A stretch of DNA of 58,009 nucleotides from Comamonadaceae bacterium (GTDB taxonomy: Bacteria; Pseudomonadota; Gammaproteobacteria; Burkholderiales; Burkholderiaceae_C): NCBI GenBank assembly GCA_947371915.1, contig CANBRM010000007.1, forward strand, positions 1 through 58,009, given 5' to 3'. Below are positions 8,527-16,395 of this stretch, piece by piece. Each line of letters opens with the position of its first letter. Positions within the stretch are counted from its first letter, which is position 1. Made by a program: the position numbers and the translations under genes. The notes under the pieces were generated by a model, which saw only the letters and a program-made list of their open reading frames with translations, made no database searches and was not told the DNA's origin.

Positions 8527-9558
8527 TCACTTGGTGTATTTCGCGATCAACGCTTGTGCTTCGTGAACCAGTTCAGCGCCGTTGGCACCTTTCTTGTCCA
8601 TGTCGGCGATCCACTCGTTGCTCAGGCTCGCTGAGGCGCGTTTCCAGTTGTCCAGTTCAGTCTTGGGGATGACGGTGATGGTATGACCACCTGCAACCAT
8701 TTTGGCTTTGCCAGGAATGTCGTTGTCGGCTTGGGTTTTGCCCAAGAAGGCAGACAGTTCACGACCCGAGTTTTTGTCGATGACTTTCTTCAAGTCAGCA
8801 GGCAGCGACTCGTACTTGGCCTTGTTCATAGGCACCACAAACACGGTGGTGTACAGGGCATTTTCTGAACGCTCTGTTTCAGCGGTGTAGCGGGCCAGTT
8901 CTTCAATCTTCAGTGTTTGAGCCACTTCGTAAGGAATCACAGCACCGTCGATCACGCCTTTAGACAAAGCGTCAGGCACGGCGGGCACAGGCATGCCAAC
9001 AGGGGTCGCGCCCATGCTGGCCAAGAGCTTGGTGGTCAAGCGGGTTGGGCCACGCAACTTCAGGCCTTTGATGTCGGCCATGGTTTTGATTTGCTTTTTG
9101 GCGGTGAAGATGTTTCCAGGGCCATGAACGTGCATCGCCAACACCTTGACGTCTTTGAATTCGTCTTTGGCAAACTTCTCGTAATAGTCCCAAGTGGCGC
9201 GGCTTGTGGCTTCGGCATTGGTCATCATGAAGGGCAGCTCGAACACTTCCATCTTGGGGAAGCGGCCAGCGGTGTAGCCGGGCAGTGTCCACACCACGTC
9301 AGCCACGCCGTCACGGGCTTGGTCAAACAATTGGGGAGGGGTGCCACCCATTTGCATGGCGGGGTAAATTTGGCACTGCAGGCGATCTTTGGAGTCACGG
9401 GCGATGTTGTCGCACCAGGTGCGCAGCATTTTGGTGTGCTGAATTGAAGTGGGGCCTAAAAAGTGGTGCACTTTCAAAGTGATGGTTTCAGCCTGTGCTG
9501 CAACACCAGCGCTCAAAATGGCCGCAGCAATCGCTGCGCGCTTAAATACGTGTGTCAT
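8527..9558 (-). CDS. dctP: TRAP transporter periplasmic solute-binding protein DctP
   Basis: This 343-residue protein has a clear Sec signal peptide cleaved after AQA at residue ~23, followed by the ETITLKVHHFLGP start typical of DctP receptors. The family signature region lies around GLKLRGPTRLTTKLLASMGATPVGMPVPAVPDALSKGVIDG, which contains the conserved Arg that binds the carboxylate of the ligand. It captures a substrate in the periplasm and hands it to DctQM. The gene is monocistronic and convergent with dctQM, which is unusual because dctP normally leads the operon. A palindrome upstream (9599-9614) suggests that a repressor controls it. The substrate is probably an organic acid; nothing more specific can be said. 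Confidence 0.92.
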   Translation of the reverse strand: MTHVFKRAAIAAAILSAGVAAQAETITLKVHHFLGPTSIQHTKMLRTWCDNIARDSKDRLQCQIYPAMQMGGTPPQLFDQARDGVADVVWTLPGYTAGRFPKMEVFELPFMMTNAEATSRATWDYYEKFAKDEFKDVKVLAMHVHGPGNIFTAKKQIKTMADIKGLKLRGPTRLTTKLLASMGATPVGMPVPAVPDALSKGVIDGAVIPYEVAQTLKIEELARYTAETERSENALYTTVFVVPMNKAKYESLPADLKKVIDKNSGRELSAFLGKTQADNDIPGKAKMVAGGHTITVIPKTELDNWKRASASLSNEWIADMDKKGANGAELVHEAQALIAKYTK

Positions 9559-9598
9559 CTCGGAATCTCCGTTGGAAAATTTACTCGTCCATATTAAT

Positions 9599-9614
9599 CC
9601 GACCGAGCGGTCGG
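9599..9614. promoter_or_regulatory. palindromic operator upstream of dctP
   Basis: CCGACCGAGCGGTCGG is a perfect inverted repeat with 7-bp arms and a 2-base centre. It is partly extended on both sides by ATTAAT/TTAAT. It sits about 40 bases upstream of the dctP start codon. The GACCG...CGGTC form resembles operators of TetR/AcrR-family repressors, but no such gene is in the window, so the regulator is unknown. Confidence 0.6.
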
Positions 9615-9627
9615 TTAATTAAGGGAA

Positions 9628-9647
9628 AACCCACCGGCAGGTGGGTT
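9628..9647 (-). terminator. terminator of the leftward Nudix operon
   Basis: A perfect 8-bp stem (AACCCACC pairing with GGTGGGTT) with a 4-nt loop overlaps the Nudix stop codon. On the minus strand it is followed by TTTTCCC. It separates this operon from dctP. Confidence 0.6.
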
Positions 9648-10195
9648 CAGGCGATGTCAACGTGGTGTACGCCAAATTTGCCGGTCTTGGCATCGGCAAA
9701 ATAATGCTGCAAGGTTTCTTTGACGGTGCGAAAGGCAATCTCGTCCCAAGGCACTTCATGTTCTGCAAACAAGCGCGCTTCCATGGTCTCGTGACCGGGG
9801 TCGAACTGATCGCTGGTGAGTTGTGCTCGGTAGAAAAAATGCACTTGGCCGACACGCGTGACGTTCATGAGGGTGAATAAGTCTTGCATCTCAAACTGCG
9901 CACCGGCTTCTTCAACCGTCTCGCGCGCCGCGCCTTGTGCCACGGTTTCGCCTAACTCCATAAAGCCCGCAGGCAAGGTCCATTTGCCCAAGCGGGGCTC
10001 GATGTTGCGTTTGCACAGCAGCACCTTGTCGCCCCACACGGGCACGGTGCCCACCACGTTGAGGGGGTTTTCGTAATGGACGGTGTGGCACGCGGTGCAC
10101 ACGGCGCGTTCGCGTGTGTCGCCGTCATCGGGCAGGCGGTAGACCACCGCGCTGCCGCAGGCTTTGCAAAATTGAATCTGAGGACGATGCAGCAT
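9647..10195 (-). CDS. Nudix hydrolase with N-terminal zinc ribbon
   Basis: This 182-residue protein begins at the ATG at 10195; a longer frame upstream runs into the preceding gene. Residues 10-36 hold two CxxC/CxxCH pairs (Cys10, Cys13, Cys33, Cys36) that form a zinc ribbon. The Nudix box G-x5-E-x7-RE-x2-EE-x-G is complete (Gly77, Glu83, Arg91, Glu92, Glu95, Glu96), so metal-dependent hydrolysis of a nucleoside-diphosphate-linked compound is expected. The arrangement resembles the NADH-pyrophosphatase-like branch (COG1051 type), but the NudC-specific tail is missing and the substrate is unknown. It starts 13 bases after the stop of the FAH-family gene, so the two are probably co-transcribed. 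Confidence 0.87.
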   Translation of the reverse strand: MLHRPQIQFCKACGSAVVYRLPDDGDTRERAVCTACHTVHYENPLNVVGTVPVWGDKVLLCKRNIEPRLGKWTLPAGFMELGETVAQGAARETVEEAGAQFEMQDLFTLMNVTRVGQVHFFYRAQLTSDQFDPGHETMEARLFAEHEVPWDEIAFRTVKETLQHYFADAKTGKFGVHHVDIA

Positions 10196-10208
10196 GAGCT
10201 TGGCGCTG

Positions 10209-10904
10209 TTAAGCCACGCGAACGGTGAGCGTGCCCAAGCCCGCCACGGCGCCCACCAGCGTGTCGCCGGACACCACGGCATTCACGCCTTCGGGGGTGC
10301 CGGTGTAAATCAAGTCGCCTGGTTGCAGCTCCCAAGCGGCAGACAAGTGCTCAATGGTTTCAGCCACATTCCAGATAAGCTGGTTGATATTGCTGCGCTG
10401 GCGGTCTTGGCCGTTGACTTGCACATAAATCTCAGCGTTCATCACGTCACTGGCTTGATCAGCGGGGGTGATGGGGCCAATGGGCGCACTGTGGTCAAAG
10501 CCTTTGCCAATGCACCAAGGGCGACCTTGCTTTTTCATCTCGCCTTGCAGGTCGCGGCGTGTCATGTCCAAGCCCACGGCGTAGCCATAGATGTGGCTCA
10601 ATGCGTCTGCCGCTTTGATGTTCTTGCCACCCTTGCCAATCGCCACCACCAACTCAATTTCGTGGTGGAAATTTTTGGTCAAGCTGGGGTAGGGCATGGC
10701 GCCTGTTTCGCCTGCGTTGACCACCACCAGTGAGTCGGTGGGCTTCAAAAAGAAGAAGGGTGGTTCACGACCGGTGAAGCCCATTTCTTTGGCGTGTTCT
10801 TCGTAGTTGCGGCCCACGCAGTAAATGCGGTGTACCGGAAAACGCTCGGTTTTGCCAACAACAGGCACGGAGGCCACGGGGGGGGGGGTGAACAGGTAGC
10901 TCAT
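10209..10904 (-). CDS. fumarylacetoacetate hydrolase (FAH) family protein, fumarylpyruvate hydrolase-like
   Basis: This 231-residue protein carries the FAH fold. RIYCVGRNYEEHAKEMG precedes the catalytic pocket, and the metal ligands appear as Glu82 and Glu84 (HEIELVVAIG) and Asp113 (GLDMTRRDLQ). The family hydrolyses or hydrates beta-diketo acids from aromatic ring cleavage, and the size and N-terminus recall fumarylpyruvate hydrolase of the gentisate pathway. No other gentisate gene is nearby, so oxaloacetate decarboxylase/acylpyruvase-type activity is equally possible. An odd feature is a run of eleven C residues on the coding strand (10878-10888) within codons 6-10, which encodes consecutive prolines. 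Slippage there would shift the frame almost at the start. Confidence 0.85.
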   Translation of the reverse strand: MSYLFTPPPVASVPVVGKTERFPVHRIYCVGRNYEEHAKEMGFTGREPPFFFLKPTDSLVVVNAGETGAMPYPSLTKNFHHEIELVVAIGKGGKNIKAADALSHIYGYAVGLDMTRRDLQGEMKKQGRPWCIGKGFDHSAPIGPITPADQASDVMNAEIYVQVNGQDRQRSNINQLIWNVAETIEHLSAAWELQPGDLIYTGTPEGVNAVVSGDTLVGAVAGLGTLTVRVA

Positions 10905-10946
10905 GGATAGGGTCTCGCGGGTTGGGTGGTTTGGTCGGTGTTGGGA

Positions 10947-11252
10947 TCAGTCAGAAGACTTGGCCAGCAGCGTGAAGTGCTCAACGACAGGCGCTTGGGC
11001 GAAGAACGGGCCCACGATGGCACGCCATTCGGCGAAGGCTGCAGATTCACGGAAGTCCACAGTGTGGTTTTCGAGCGTTGCCCAGAAAATTTGTAGCACG
11101 TAACGCTCTGGCGACTCGATGCCCCGGTTGATTTTGTAGCCTTCAAAGCCTTTGGCTTTGGAGATCACGGTCTCCACGCCACGTTGAATGGCTTCGTCAA
11201 AAGCGGCTTGTTGACCGGGCTGAATACGGATGTCGGCGAGTTCGAGAATCAT
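10947..11252 (-). CDS. antibiotic biosynthesis monooxygenase (ABM) domain protein
   Basis: This 101-residue single-domain protein starts at the ATG at 11252 (MILELADIRIQPGQ). A frame extending to 11282 adds ten residues without family resemblance. The pattern of a beta strand, then PGQQAAFDEAIQRGVETV, then a GFEGYKINRGIESPERYVLQIFWATLENHTVDFR core and a final AFAEWRAIVGPFF helix is that of ABM/dimeric alpha-beta barrel proteins. These act as small quinone or haem monooxygenases or as unknown-function dimers. Together with the FAH and Nudix genes downstream it may form an operon. It is divergent from pgeF, with 83 bases between the starts. Confidence 0.75.
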   Translation of the reverse strand: MILELADIRIQPGQQAAFDEAIQRGVETVISKAKGFEGYKINRGIESPERYVLQIFWATLENHTVDFRESAAFAEWRAIVGPFFAQAPVVEHFTLLAKSSD

Positions 11253-11335
11253 GGTGGTGCAGCGAGTTAAAACGAGCTTCAAGTCTACCGCCCTCTATGG
11301 CTGGTCTGTGTCTTGTTAGGGATATCCTCCTGTTT

Positions 11336-12202
11336 ATGTCGCAACTAATTCACACGGACGAACAGTCCGCACCGATTGACCTTCAAGGCTCTTTGAACGC
11401 CTGGATGCCTGCAGGCGTCCAAGCCCTGTGCACCACGCGCCAGGGCGGGGTGTCGCCCGCACCGTTTGAGAGCTTGAATTTGGGCGACCACGTTCAAGAC
11501 GCGCCTGCGCATGTGGCTGAAAACCGCCGACGTTTGCAAGCGCGCTTGGGCGGTGCCGTCCCTATTTTTTTGCAGCAAGTGCATGGCACGCAGGTTGTTG
11601 CGCTGCACGCAGACACCCCGCAGGGCACCGTTGCGGATGCGTGTGTCACCACCGACGCTGAGGTGGCGTGCACCATCATGGTGGCTGATTGTTTGCCACT
11701 TCTGTTCACCGACGAGGGCGGGCAAGTGGTGGCCGCCGCACATGCGGGCTGGCGTGGTTTGGCCGCGGGCGTGATTGAGCAAACTGTGCAGGCCATAAGA
11801 GAGGCAAGTGGCGGGACAAGCGGCGAGGTGCAAAGTCCTGCGCGCCACGAGGCCCATGCGCCGCAGAGGCAGCAAGCCCATGCATTGCGCGCGTGGTTAG
11901 GCCCTTGTATTGGTGTGGATGCGTTTGAGGTGGGGCCTGAAGTGCGTGAGGCCTTCATCTCTCAGGACGCGCCATTGACGGCATTTTTTAAGCCGCATCC
12001 TCTTCATGCCCACAAGTGGCTGGCTGATTTGGCGGGCTTGGCGCGCTCGCGGTTGCAGGCCTTGGGTGTTCAAACCATTGCCGGCAATGACAGCACGCCG
12101 GCTTGGTGCACGGTCACGCAGGGGGCGCAGTTTTTTTCGTATCGACGCGATGGCCAAACGGGGCGCTTTGCCGTGTGCATTTGGCGTCGTTGCAACGCCT
12201 AA
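11336..12202 (+). CDS. pgeF: peptidoglycan editing factor PgeF / purine nucleoside phosphorylase (YfiH family)
   Basis: This 288-residue protein belongs to the YfiH/laccase-domain family. The zinc ligands are present: His83 (QQVHGTQVV), Cys119 (VADCLPLLF) and His136 (AAAHAGWRG). The family was long called polyphenol oxidase; members are now known as adenosine/inosine phosphorylases, and E. coli PgeF corrects peptidoglycan precursors containing L-Ser. The start at 11336 is chosen because an upstream in-frame ATG (11297) gives a tail with no family match. An insert of about 25 residues rich in Glu, His and Gln (near 162-187) is longer than in most homologues. The position just upstream of phaC, with a small membrane protein between them, is seen in other Burkholderiales. 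Confidence 0.9.
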   Translation: MSQLIHTDEQSAPIDLQGSLNAWMPAGVQALCTTRQGGVSPAPFESLNLGDHVQDAPAHVAENRRRLQARLGGAVPIFLQQVHGTQVVALHADTPQGTVADACVTTDAEVACTIMVADCLPLLFTDEGGQVVAAAHAGWRGLAAGVIEQTVQAIREASGGTSGEVQSPARHEAHAPQRQQAHALRAWLGPCIGVDAFEVGPEVREAFISQDAPLTAFFKPHPLHAHKWLADLAGLARSRLQALGVQTIAGNDSTPAWCTVTQGAQFFSYRRDGQTGRFAVCIWRRCNA

Positions 12203-12216
12203 GCGGGTGCTCCCAA

Positions 12217-12468
12217 TTATTTGGAATTCTCTTTGTCGGATGTTTGAGCGTTCATCTGCGCATGCATGTCACGCTCCGCCATCTCTTTGGCTTTGAGTGC
12301 GCGTTTGCGTGCTGGTGAGCCCATGATGTAGCCCACCACACCCATAGGCACCGCGCCATACAAGACAAACGTGACGATGGCACCCAGCACCGTGCCAATG
12401 GGGCTGGTGGCCTCGGCGACGGCCATCATCAACGCCACATACATCCACGCAATCAGAACTAAATACAT
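12217..12468 (-). CDS. small membrane protein of unknown function beside phaC
   Basis: This 83-residue protein has two hydrophobic helices (residues about 3-20 and 25-48) and a charged cytoplasmic tail (ARKRALKAKEMAERDMHAQMNAQTSDKENSK). I recognise no domain. It is convergent with pgeF (14 bases between the stops) and divergent from phaC, sharing a 105-bp intergenic region that contains a palindrome. The conserved placement suggests, without proving it, a link to the neighbouring polyhydroxybutyrate operon. Confidence 0.7.
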   Translation of the reverse strand: MYLVLIAWMYVALMMAVAEATSPIGTVLGAIVTFVLYGAVPMGVVGYIMGSPARKRALKAKEMAERDMHAQMNAQTSDKENSK

Positions 12469-12497
12469 CTAGGGGTTTTCGCTTGAGTTTGATGTTT

Positions 12498-12524
12498 GTC
12501 AGAAATACGAAGTATTTCGCTGAC
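12498..12524. promoter_or_regulatory. nested palindrome in the phaC promoter region
   Basis: GAAATAC-GAA-GTATTTC (12502-12518) is a perfect inverted repeat with 7-bp arms. It lies inside a second pair, GTCA/TGAC, at the outer edges. It lies 50-76 bases upstream of phaC, in the region divergent to the small membrane protein gene. TGACA occurs twice just downstream (12521 and 12532). A regulator such as PhaR could bind here, but the known PhaR consensus is not evident. Confidence 0.45.
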
Positions 12525-12573
12525 ATACTGGTGACAGTTAAAAAAACAGATGTGACTGTATAGGAGACTGTGG

Positions 12574-14247
12574 ATGGATCAGAATTCGGCCCTCAAAAGC
12601 TTGGGTGACAGCTGGGCCAAAGCCTTGGCGTCGTTTCAAACCCTAGGTGCAGGCGAGGGAACCACCCCAAGTCTGAGCTTCCCGCCTGAGAAGCTCGAGG
12701 CTCTGCAAAAACAATACATCGACGAAGCCACTGCCTTGTGGAACCAGAGCTTGCACGGCAACCCGGTCGTCAAAGACCGCCGCTTCTCCGCCGAGGCTTG
12801 GCAGCACAACCCAATGGCTGCTTTCGCCGCCGCCGCTTATTTGCTCAACACCCGCACCATGATGGCCTTGACCGAGGCTGCCGAGACCGATGCCAAGACC
12901 AAGGCGCGCATCCAATTCGCTGTCGAGCAATGGTCTGCGGCTTCAGCGCCCAGCAACTTCTTGGCTTTCAACGCCGACGCCCAGCAAAAGGCGATTGACA
13001 CCAAAGGCGAAAGCATTTCCAAAGGCATTCAAAACCTGTTGCACGACATGCAGCAGGGCCATGTGTCGATGACGGATGAGAGCTTGTTTGAGGTGGGCAA
13101 AAACGTCGCCACCACCGAAGGCAAAGTGGTGTTCGAGAACGAGTTCTTCCAACTCCTCGAATACAAGCCACTCACCGCCAAGGTCTACGAGCGTCCGTTC
13201 TTGTTGATCCCACCGTGCATCAACAAGTTTTACATCCTCGACCTGCAACCTGAAAACTCGCTCATTCGCTACGCCGTGAGCCAAGGCCACCGTACCTTTG
13301 TGGTGAGTTGGCGCAATCCGGGTGAAGACTTGCAGCACACCACATGGGATGACTATGTGGAAGACGTGGCCATCAAAGCCATTGACGTGACGCAAGAGAT
13401 CGGTGGTGCCAAGCAAATCAACGCCTTGGGCTTTTGCGTAGGCGGCACCATTTTGTCGAATGCCTTGGCCGTGTTGGCTGCACGTGGCGAAAAGCCTGTG
13501 GCCAGCGCCACCTTCCTCACCACGTTGATCGACTTCACCGACACCGGTGTGCTGGACGTCTTCATCGACGAAGCCTTCGTGAAATACCGCGAAGGTCAGT
13601 TCGCCGATGGCGGTTTGATGAAGGGCAAGGACATGGCGTCCACCTTCAGCTTCTTGCGCCCCAACGATTTGGTGTGGAACTACGTGGTGGGCAACTACCT
13701 CAAAGGCGAAACGCCCCCACCGTTCGACTTGCTCTACTGGAACAGCGACGCCACCAACCTACCCGGCCCCATGTACGCCTGGTATTTGCGCAACACCTAC
13801 CTCGAGAACAACCTCATCAAGCCGGGTACGGCAAAAGTCTGCGGCACCACCATTGATTACCGCAAAGTGGACATTCCCGTCTACATCTACGGCTCGCGTG
13901 AAGACCACATCGTGCCGATTGGCGGCTCGTATGCCAGCACGCAAGTGTTCCCTGGCAAGAAGCGTTTCGTCATGGGTGCCTCAGGCCACATTGCGGGCGT
14001 GATCAACCCACCCGCCGCCAAGAAGCGCTGCTATTGGACGGGCAGCGAAACCACGTTCCCCAAAGACGCGCAGCAATGGCTCGGCAAAGCCAAAGAGCAC
14101 GCCGGCAGCTGGTGGCCCGATTGGGCGGATTGGCTCAAGGCACATGCTGGCAAGCAAATTGCTTCGCCTAAGACGTATGGCAAAGGCAAATACAAAGCCA
14201 TCGAAAACGCACCCGGCCGTTATGTCAAAGAACGCGCCAGCAACTAA
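12574..14247 (+). CDS. phaC: class I poly(3-hydroxyalkanoate) synthase
   Basis: This 557-residue enzyme polymerises 3-hydroxybutyryl-CoA into polyhydroxybutyrate at the granule surface. The class I PhaC layout is clear: a variable N-terminal domain followed by an alpha/beta-hydrolase catalytic domain. The lipase-like box is GFCVGG with nucleophile Cys288; the other triad members are Asp444 (GSREDHIVP) and His472 (GASGHIAGVINPPA), with the same 28-residue Asp-His spacing as the Ralstonia enzyme. A good Shine-Dalgarno (AGGAG at about 12562-12566) precedes the start. It is first in a phaC-phaA-phaB operon in the order found in Cupriavidus necator. At 557 residues it is slightly shorter than the 589-residue Ralstonia protein, mainly at the N-terminus. 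Confidence 0.97.
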   Translation: MDQNSALKSLGDSWAKALASFQTLGAGEGTTPSLSFPPEKLEALQKQYIDEATALWNQSLHGNPVVKDRRFSAEAWQHNPMAAFAAAAYLLNTRTMMALTEAAETDAKTKARIQFAVEQWSAASAPSNFLAFNADAQQKAIDTKGESISKGIQNLLHDMQQGHVSMTDESLFEVGKNVATTEGKVVFENEFFQLLEYKPLTAKVYERPFLLIPPCINKFYILDLQPENSLIRYAVSQGHRTFVVSWRNPGEDLQHTTWDDYVEDVAIKAIDVTQEIGGAKQINALGFCVGGTILSNALAVLAARGEKPVASATFLTTLIDFTDTGVLDVFIDEAFVKYREGQFADGGLMKGKDMASTFSFLRPNDLVWNYVVGNYLKGETPPPFDLLYWNSDATNLPGPMYAWYLRNTYLENNLIKPGTAKVCGTTIDYRKVDIPVYIYGSREDHIVPIGGSYASTQVFPGKKRFVMGASGHIAGVINPPAAKKRCYWTGSETTFPKDAQQWLGKAKEHAGSWWPDWADWLKAHAGKQIASPKTYGKGKYKAIENAPGRYVKERASN

Positions 14248-14280
14248 CTTTCTGATCATTTAAAACAACTGGAGACCTCC

Positions 14281-15462
14281 ATGGAAGACATCGTCATCGT
14301 TTCAGCCGCTCGCACGGCCGTGGGTAAGTTTGGTGGTTCACTCGCCAAAATTGCCGCCACCGAGTTGGGTTCTATCGTCATTCGCGAAGCCTTGGCGCGT
14401 GCCAAGCTCGACCCCGCCTTGGTGGGTGAAGTCATCATGGGCCAAGTGTTGGCCGCTGGCGCAGGTCAAAACCCCGCACGCCAAGCCCTCATGAAATCGG
14501 GCATCCCTAACGCCGTGCCCGCGCTGACCATCAACGCCGTGTGCGGTTCTGGCTTGAAAGCCGTCATGTTGGCCGCACAAGCCGTGGCGTATGGCGACAG
14601 CGAGATCGTGGTGGCCGGTGGTCAAGAAAACATGAGCGCTTCCGGCCATGTGCTGTTGGGTTCGCGTGATGGCCAACGCATGGGCAACTGGAACATGGTC
14701 GACACCATGATCGTTGACGGCTTGTGGGACGTGTACAACCAGTACCACATGGGCATCACCGCTGAAAACGTGGCCAAAGCCCACGGCATCACCCGCGACA
14801 TGCAAGACGCCTTGGCGCTGGCCAGCCAGCAAAAAGCATCGGCCGCGCAAGACGCTGGCAAGTTTGCTGACGAGATCGTGTCGGTCGCCATTCCTCAGCG
14901 CAAGGGCGATCCGGTGATGTTCAACAGCGACGAATACATCAACAAAAAAACCAACGCCGAAGCTCTGGCTGGCCTTCGCCCCGCCTTTGACAAAGCCGGT
15001 TCAGTCACGGCGGGCAACGCCTCGGGCATCAACGACGGTGCTGCTGCGGTGGTCGTGATGACCGCCAAAAAAGCAGCCGCTTTGGGCCTCACGCCTTTGG
15101 CACGCATTGCCGCCTTCGGCACCAGCGGCTTGGACCCCGCCTTGATGGGCATGGGCCCTGTTTCTGCTTCGCGCAAAGCCTTGGAGCGTGCAGGCTGGAA
15201 AGCGTCAGACATCGATGTGTTCGAACTCAACGAAGCCTTCGCCGCACAAGCTTGTGCCGTCAACCAAGCGCTCGACATTGACCCCGCCAAAGTCAACGTC
15301 AACGGTGGTGCCATTGCCATTGGTCACCCGATTGGTGCATCCGGTTGCCGCATTTTGGTGACTTTGCTGCACGAAATGCAGCGCAGCAATGCCAAAAAAG
15401 GCTTGGCCGCGCTGTGCATCGGCGGCGGCATGGGCGTGTCGTTGGCCCTTGAGCGTGCTTAA
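14281..15462 (+). CDS. phaA: acetyl-CoA acetyltransferase (beta-ketothiolase)
   Basis: This 393-residue thiolase condenses two acetyl-CoA molecules to acetoacetyl-CoA, the first step of polyhydroxybutyrate synthesis. The nucleophile Cys88 (INAVCGSGLKAV), the His in GGAIAIGHPIGASG and the second Cys in ALCIGGGMGVSLALE are all present, so the enzyme should be active. Length is that of biosynthetic thiolases. It starts 33 bases after phaC with a GGAG ribosome binding site, inside the phaCAB operon. Confidence 0.96.
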   Translation: MEDIVIVSAARTAVGKFGGSLAKIAATELGSIVIREALARAKLDPALVGEVIMGQVLAAGAGQNPARQALMKSGIPNAVPALTINAVCGSGLKAVMLAAQAVAYGDSEIVVAGGQENMSASGHVLLGSRDGQRMGNWNMVDTMIVDGLWDVYNQYHMGITAENVAKAHGITRDMQDALALASQQKASAAQDAGKFADEIVSVAIPQRKGDPVMFNSDEYINKKTNAEALAGLRPAFDKAGSVTAGNASGINDGAAAVVVMTAKKAAALGLTPLARIAAFGTSGLDPALMGMGPVSASRKALERAGWKASDIDVFELNEAFAAQACAVNQALDIDPAKVNVNGGAIAIGHPIGASGCRILVTLLHEMQRSNAKKGLAALCIGGGMGVSLALERA

Positions 15463-15557
15463 TCACCGCGCTTGATCAACGCGCTCAATCAGCGCAATAA
15501 AGCATTCATCTCTCAGAATAAAAATTTTCACAGCACTCATAACTAAGGAGACAAAAA

Positions 15558-16295
15558 ATGAGCCAAAAAGTAGCGTACGTCACAGGTGGTATGGGCGGCA
15601 TCGGAACCGCGATTTGCCAACGCCTGCACAAAGAGGGCTTCAAAGTCATCGCAGGCTGCGGACCCACACGCGACTTCAACAAATGGTTGGATGAGCAAAA
15701 AGCACTGGGCTTCACCTTTTACGCATCGGTCGGTAACGTCGGCGATTGGGACTCCACCGTCGAGGCGTTTGCCAAAGCCAAAGCCGAGCACGGTCCCATC
15801 GACGTGTTGGTTAACAACGCCGGCATCACCAAGGACCGCATGTTCTTGAAGATGACCCGAGAAGACTGGAGCGCGGTCATGAGCACCAATCTCGACTCGA
15901 TGTTCAACGTGACCAAACAAGTTGTGCCCGACATGGTCGAGCGTGGCTGGGGTCGCATCATCAACATCTCGTCGGTGAACGGTGAAAAAGGCCAAGCCGG
16001 TCAAACCAACTACTCGGCTGCCAAAGCCGGTATGCACGGTTTCTCCATGGCTCTCGCCCAAGAGCTGGCCACCAAAGGCGTGACGGTCAATACCGTGTCG
16101 CCCGGCTACATCGGCACCGACATGGTCAACGCCATCCGTCCTGATGTGCTGGAAAAGATCGTGGCCACCGTGCCCGTCAAGCGCTTGGGCAAGCCCAGCG
16201 AAATCGCCTCCATCATTGCGTGGATGGCCAGCGACGATGGTGGCTACACCACCGGCGCTGACTTTGCGGTGAACGGCGGTTTGCACATGGGCTAA
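15558..16295 (+). CDS. phaB: acetoacetyl-CoA reductase
   Basis: This 245-residue short-chain dehydrogenase reduces acetoacetyl-CoA to (R)-3-hydroxybutyryl-CoA with NADPH, supplying PhaC. The glycine-rich nucleotide motif TGGMGGIG, the NNAG motif, and the catalytic Ser (NISSVNG), Tyr152 and Lys156 (NYSAAKAG) are present. Length and the sequence KRLGKPSEIASIIAWMASDDGGYTTGADFAVNGG match PhaB rather than FabG. AAGGAG precedes the start. A 95-bp gap from phaA is a little long but shows no terminator, and the operon ends with a strong hairpin just downstream. Confidence 0.95.
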   Translation: MSQKVAYVTGGMGGIGTAICQRLHKEGFKVIAGCGPTRDFNKWLDEQKALGFTFYASVGNVGDWDSTVEAFAKAKAEHGPIDVLVNNAGITKDRMFLKMTREDWSAVMSTNLDSMFNVTKQVVPDMVERGWGRIINISSVNGEKGQAGQTNYSAAKAGMHGFSMALAQELATKGVTVNTVSPGYIGTDMVNAIRPDVLEKIVATVPVKRLGKPSEIASIIAWMASDDGGYTTGADFAVNGGLHMG

Positions 16296-16317
16296 GCCTT
16301 TGTGAGAATCACGACGA

Positions 16318-16341
16318 AGCCCGCTACTTGGCGGGCTTTTT
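16318..16341 (+). terminator. terminator of the phaCAB operon
   Basis: AGCCCGC pairs with GCGGGCT around a 6-nt loop and is followed by T residues. It lies 22 bases after the phaB stop. Confidence 0.9.
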
Positions 16342-16395
16342 CATCTCTGTTTCTTTCATTTACCCATGGGCCTTGGTTAAGGGTCTGAAGCCTGC

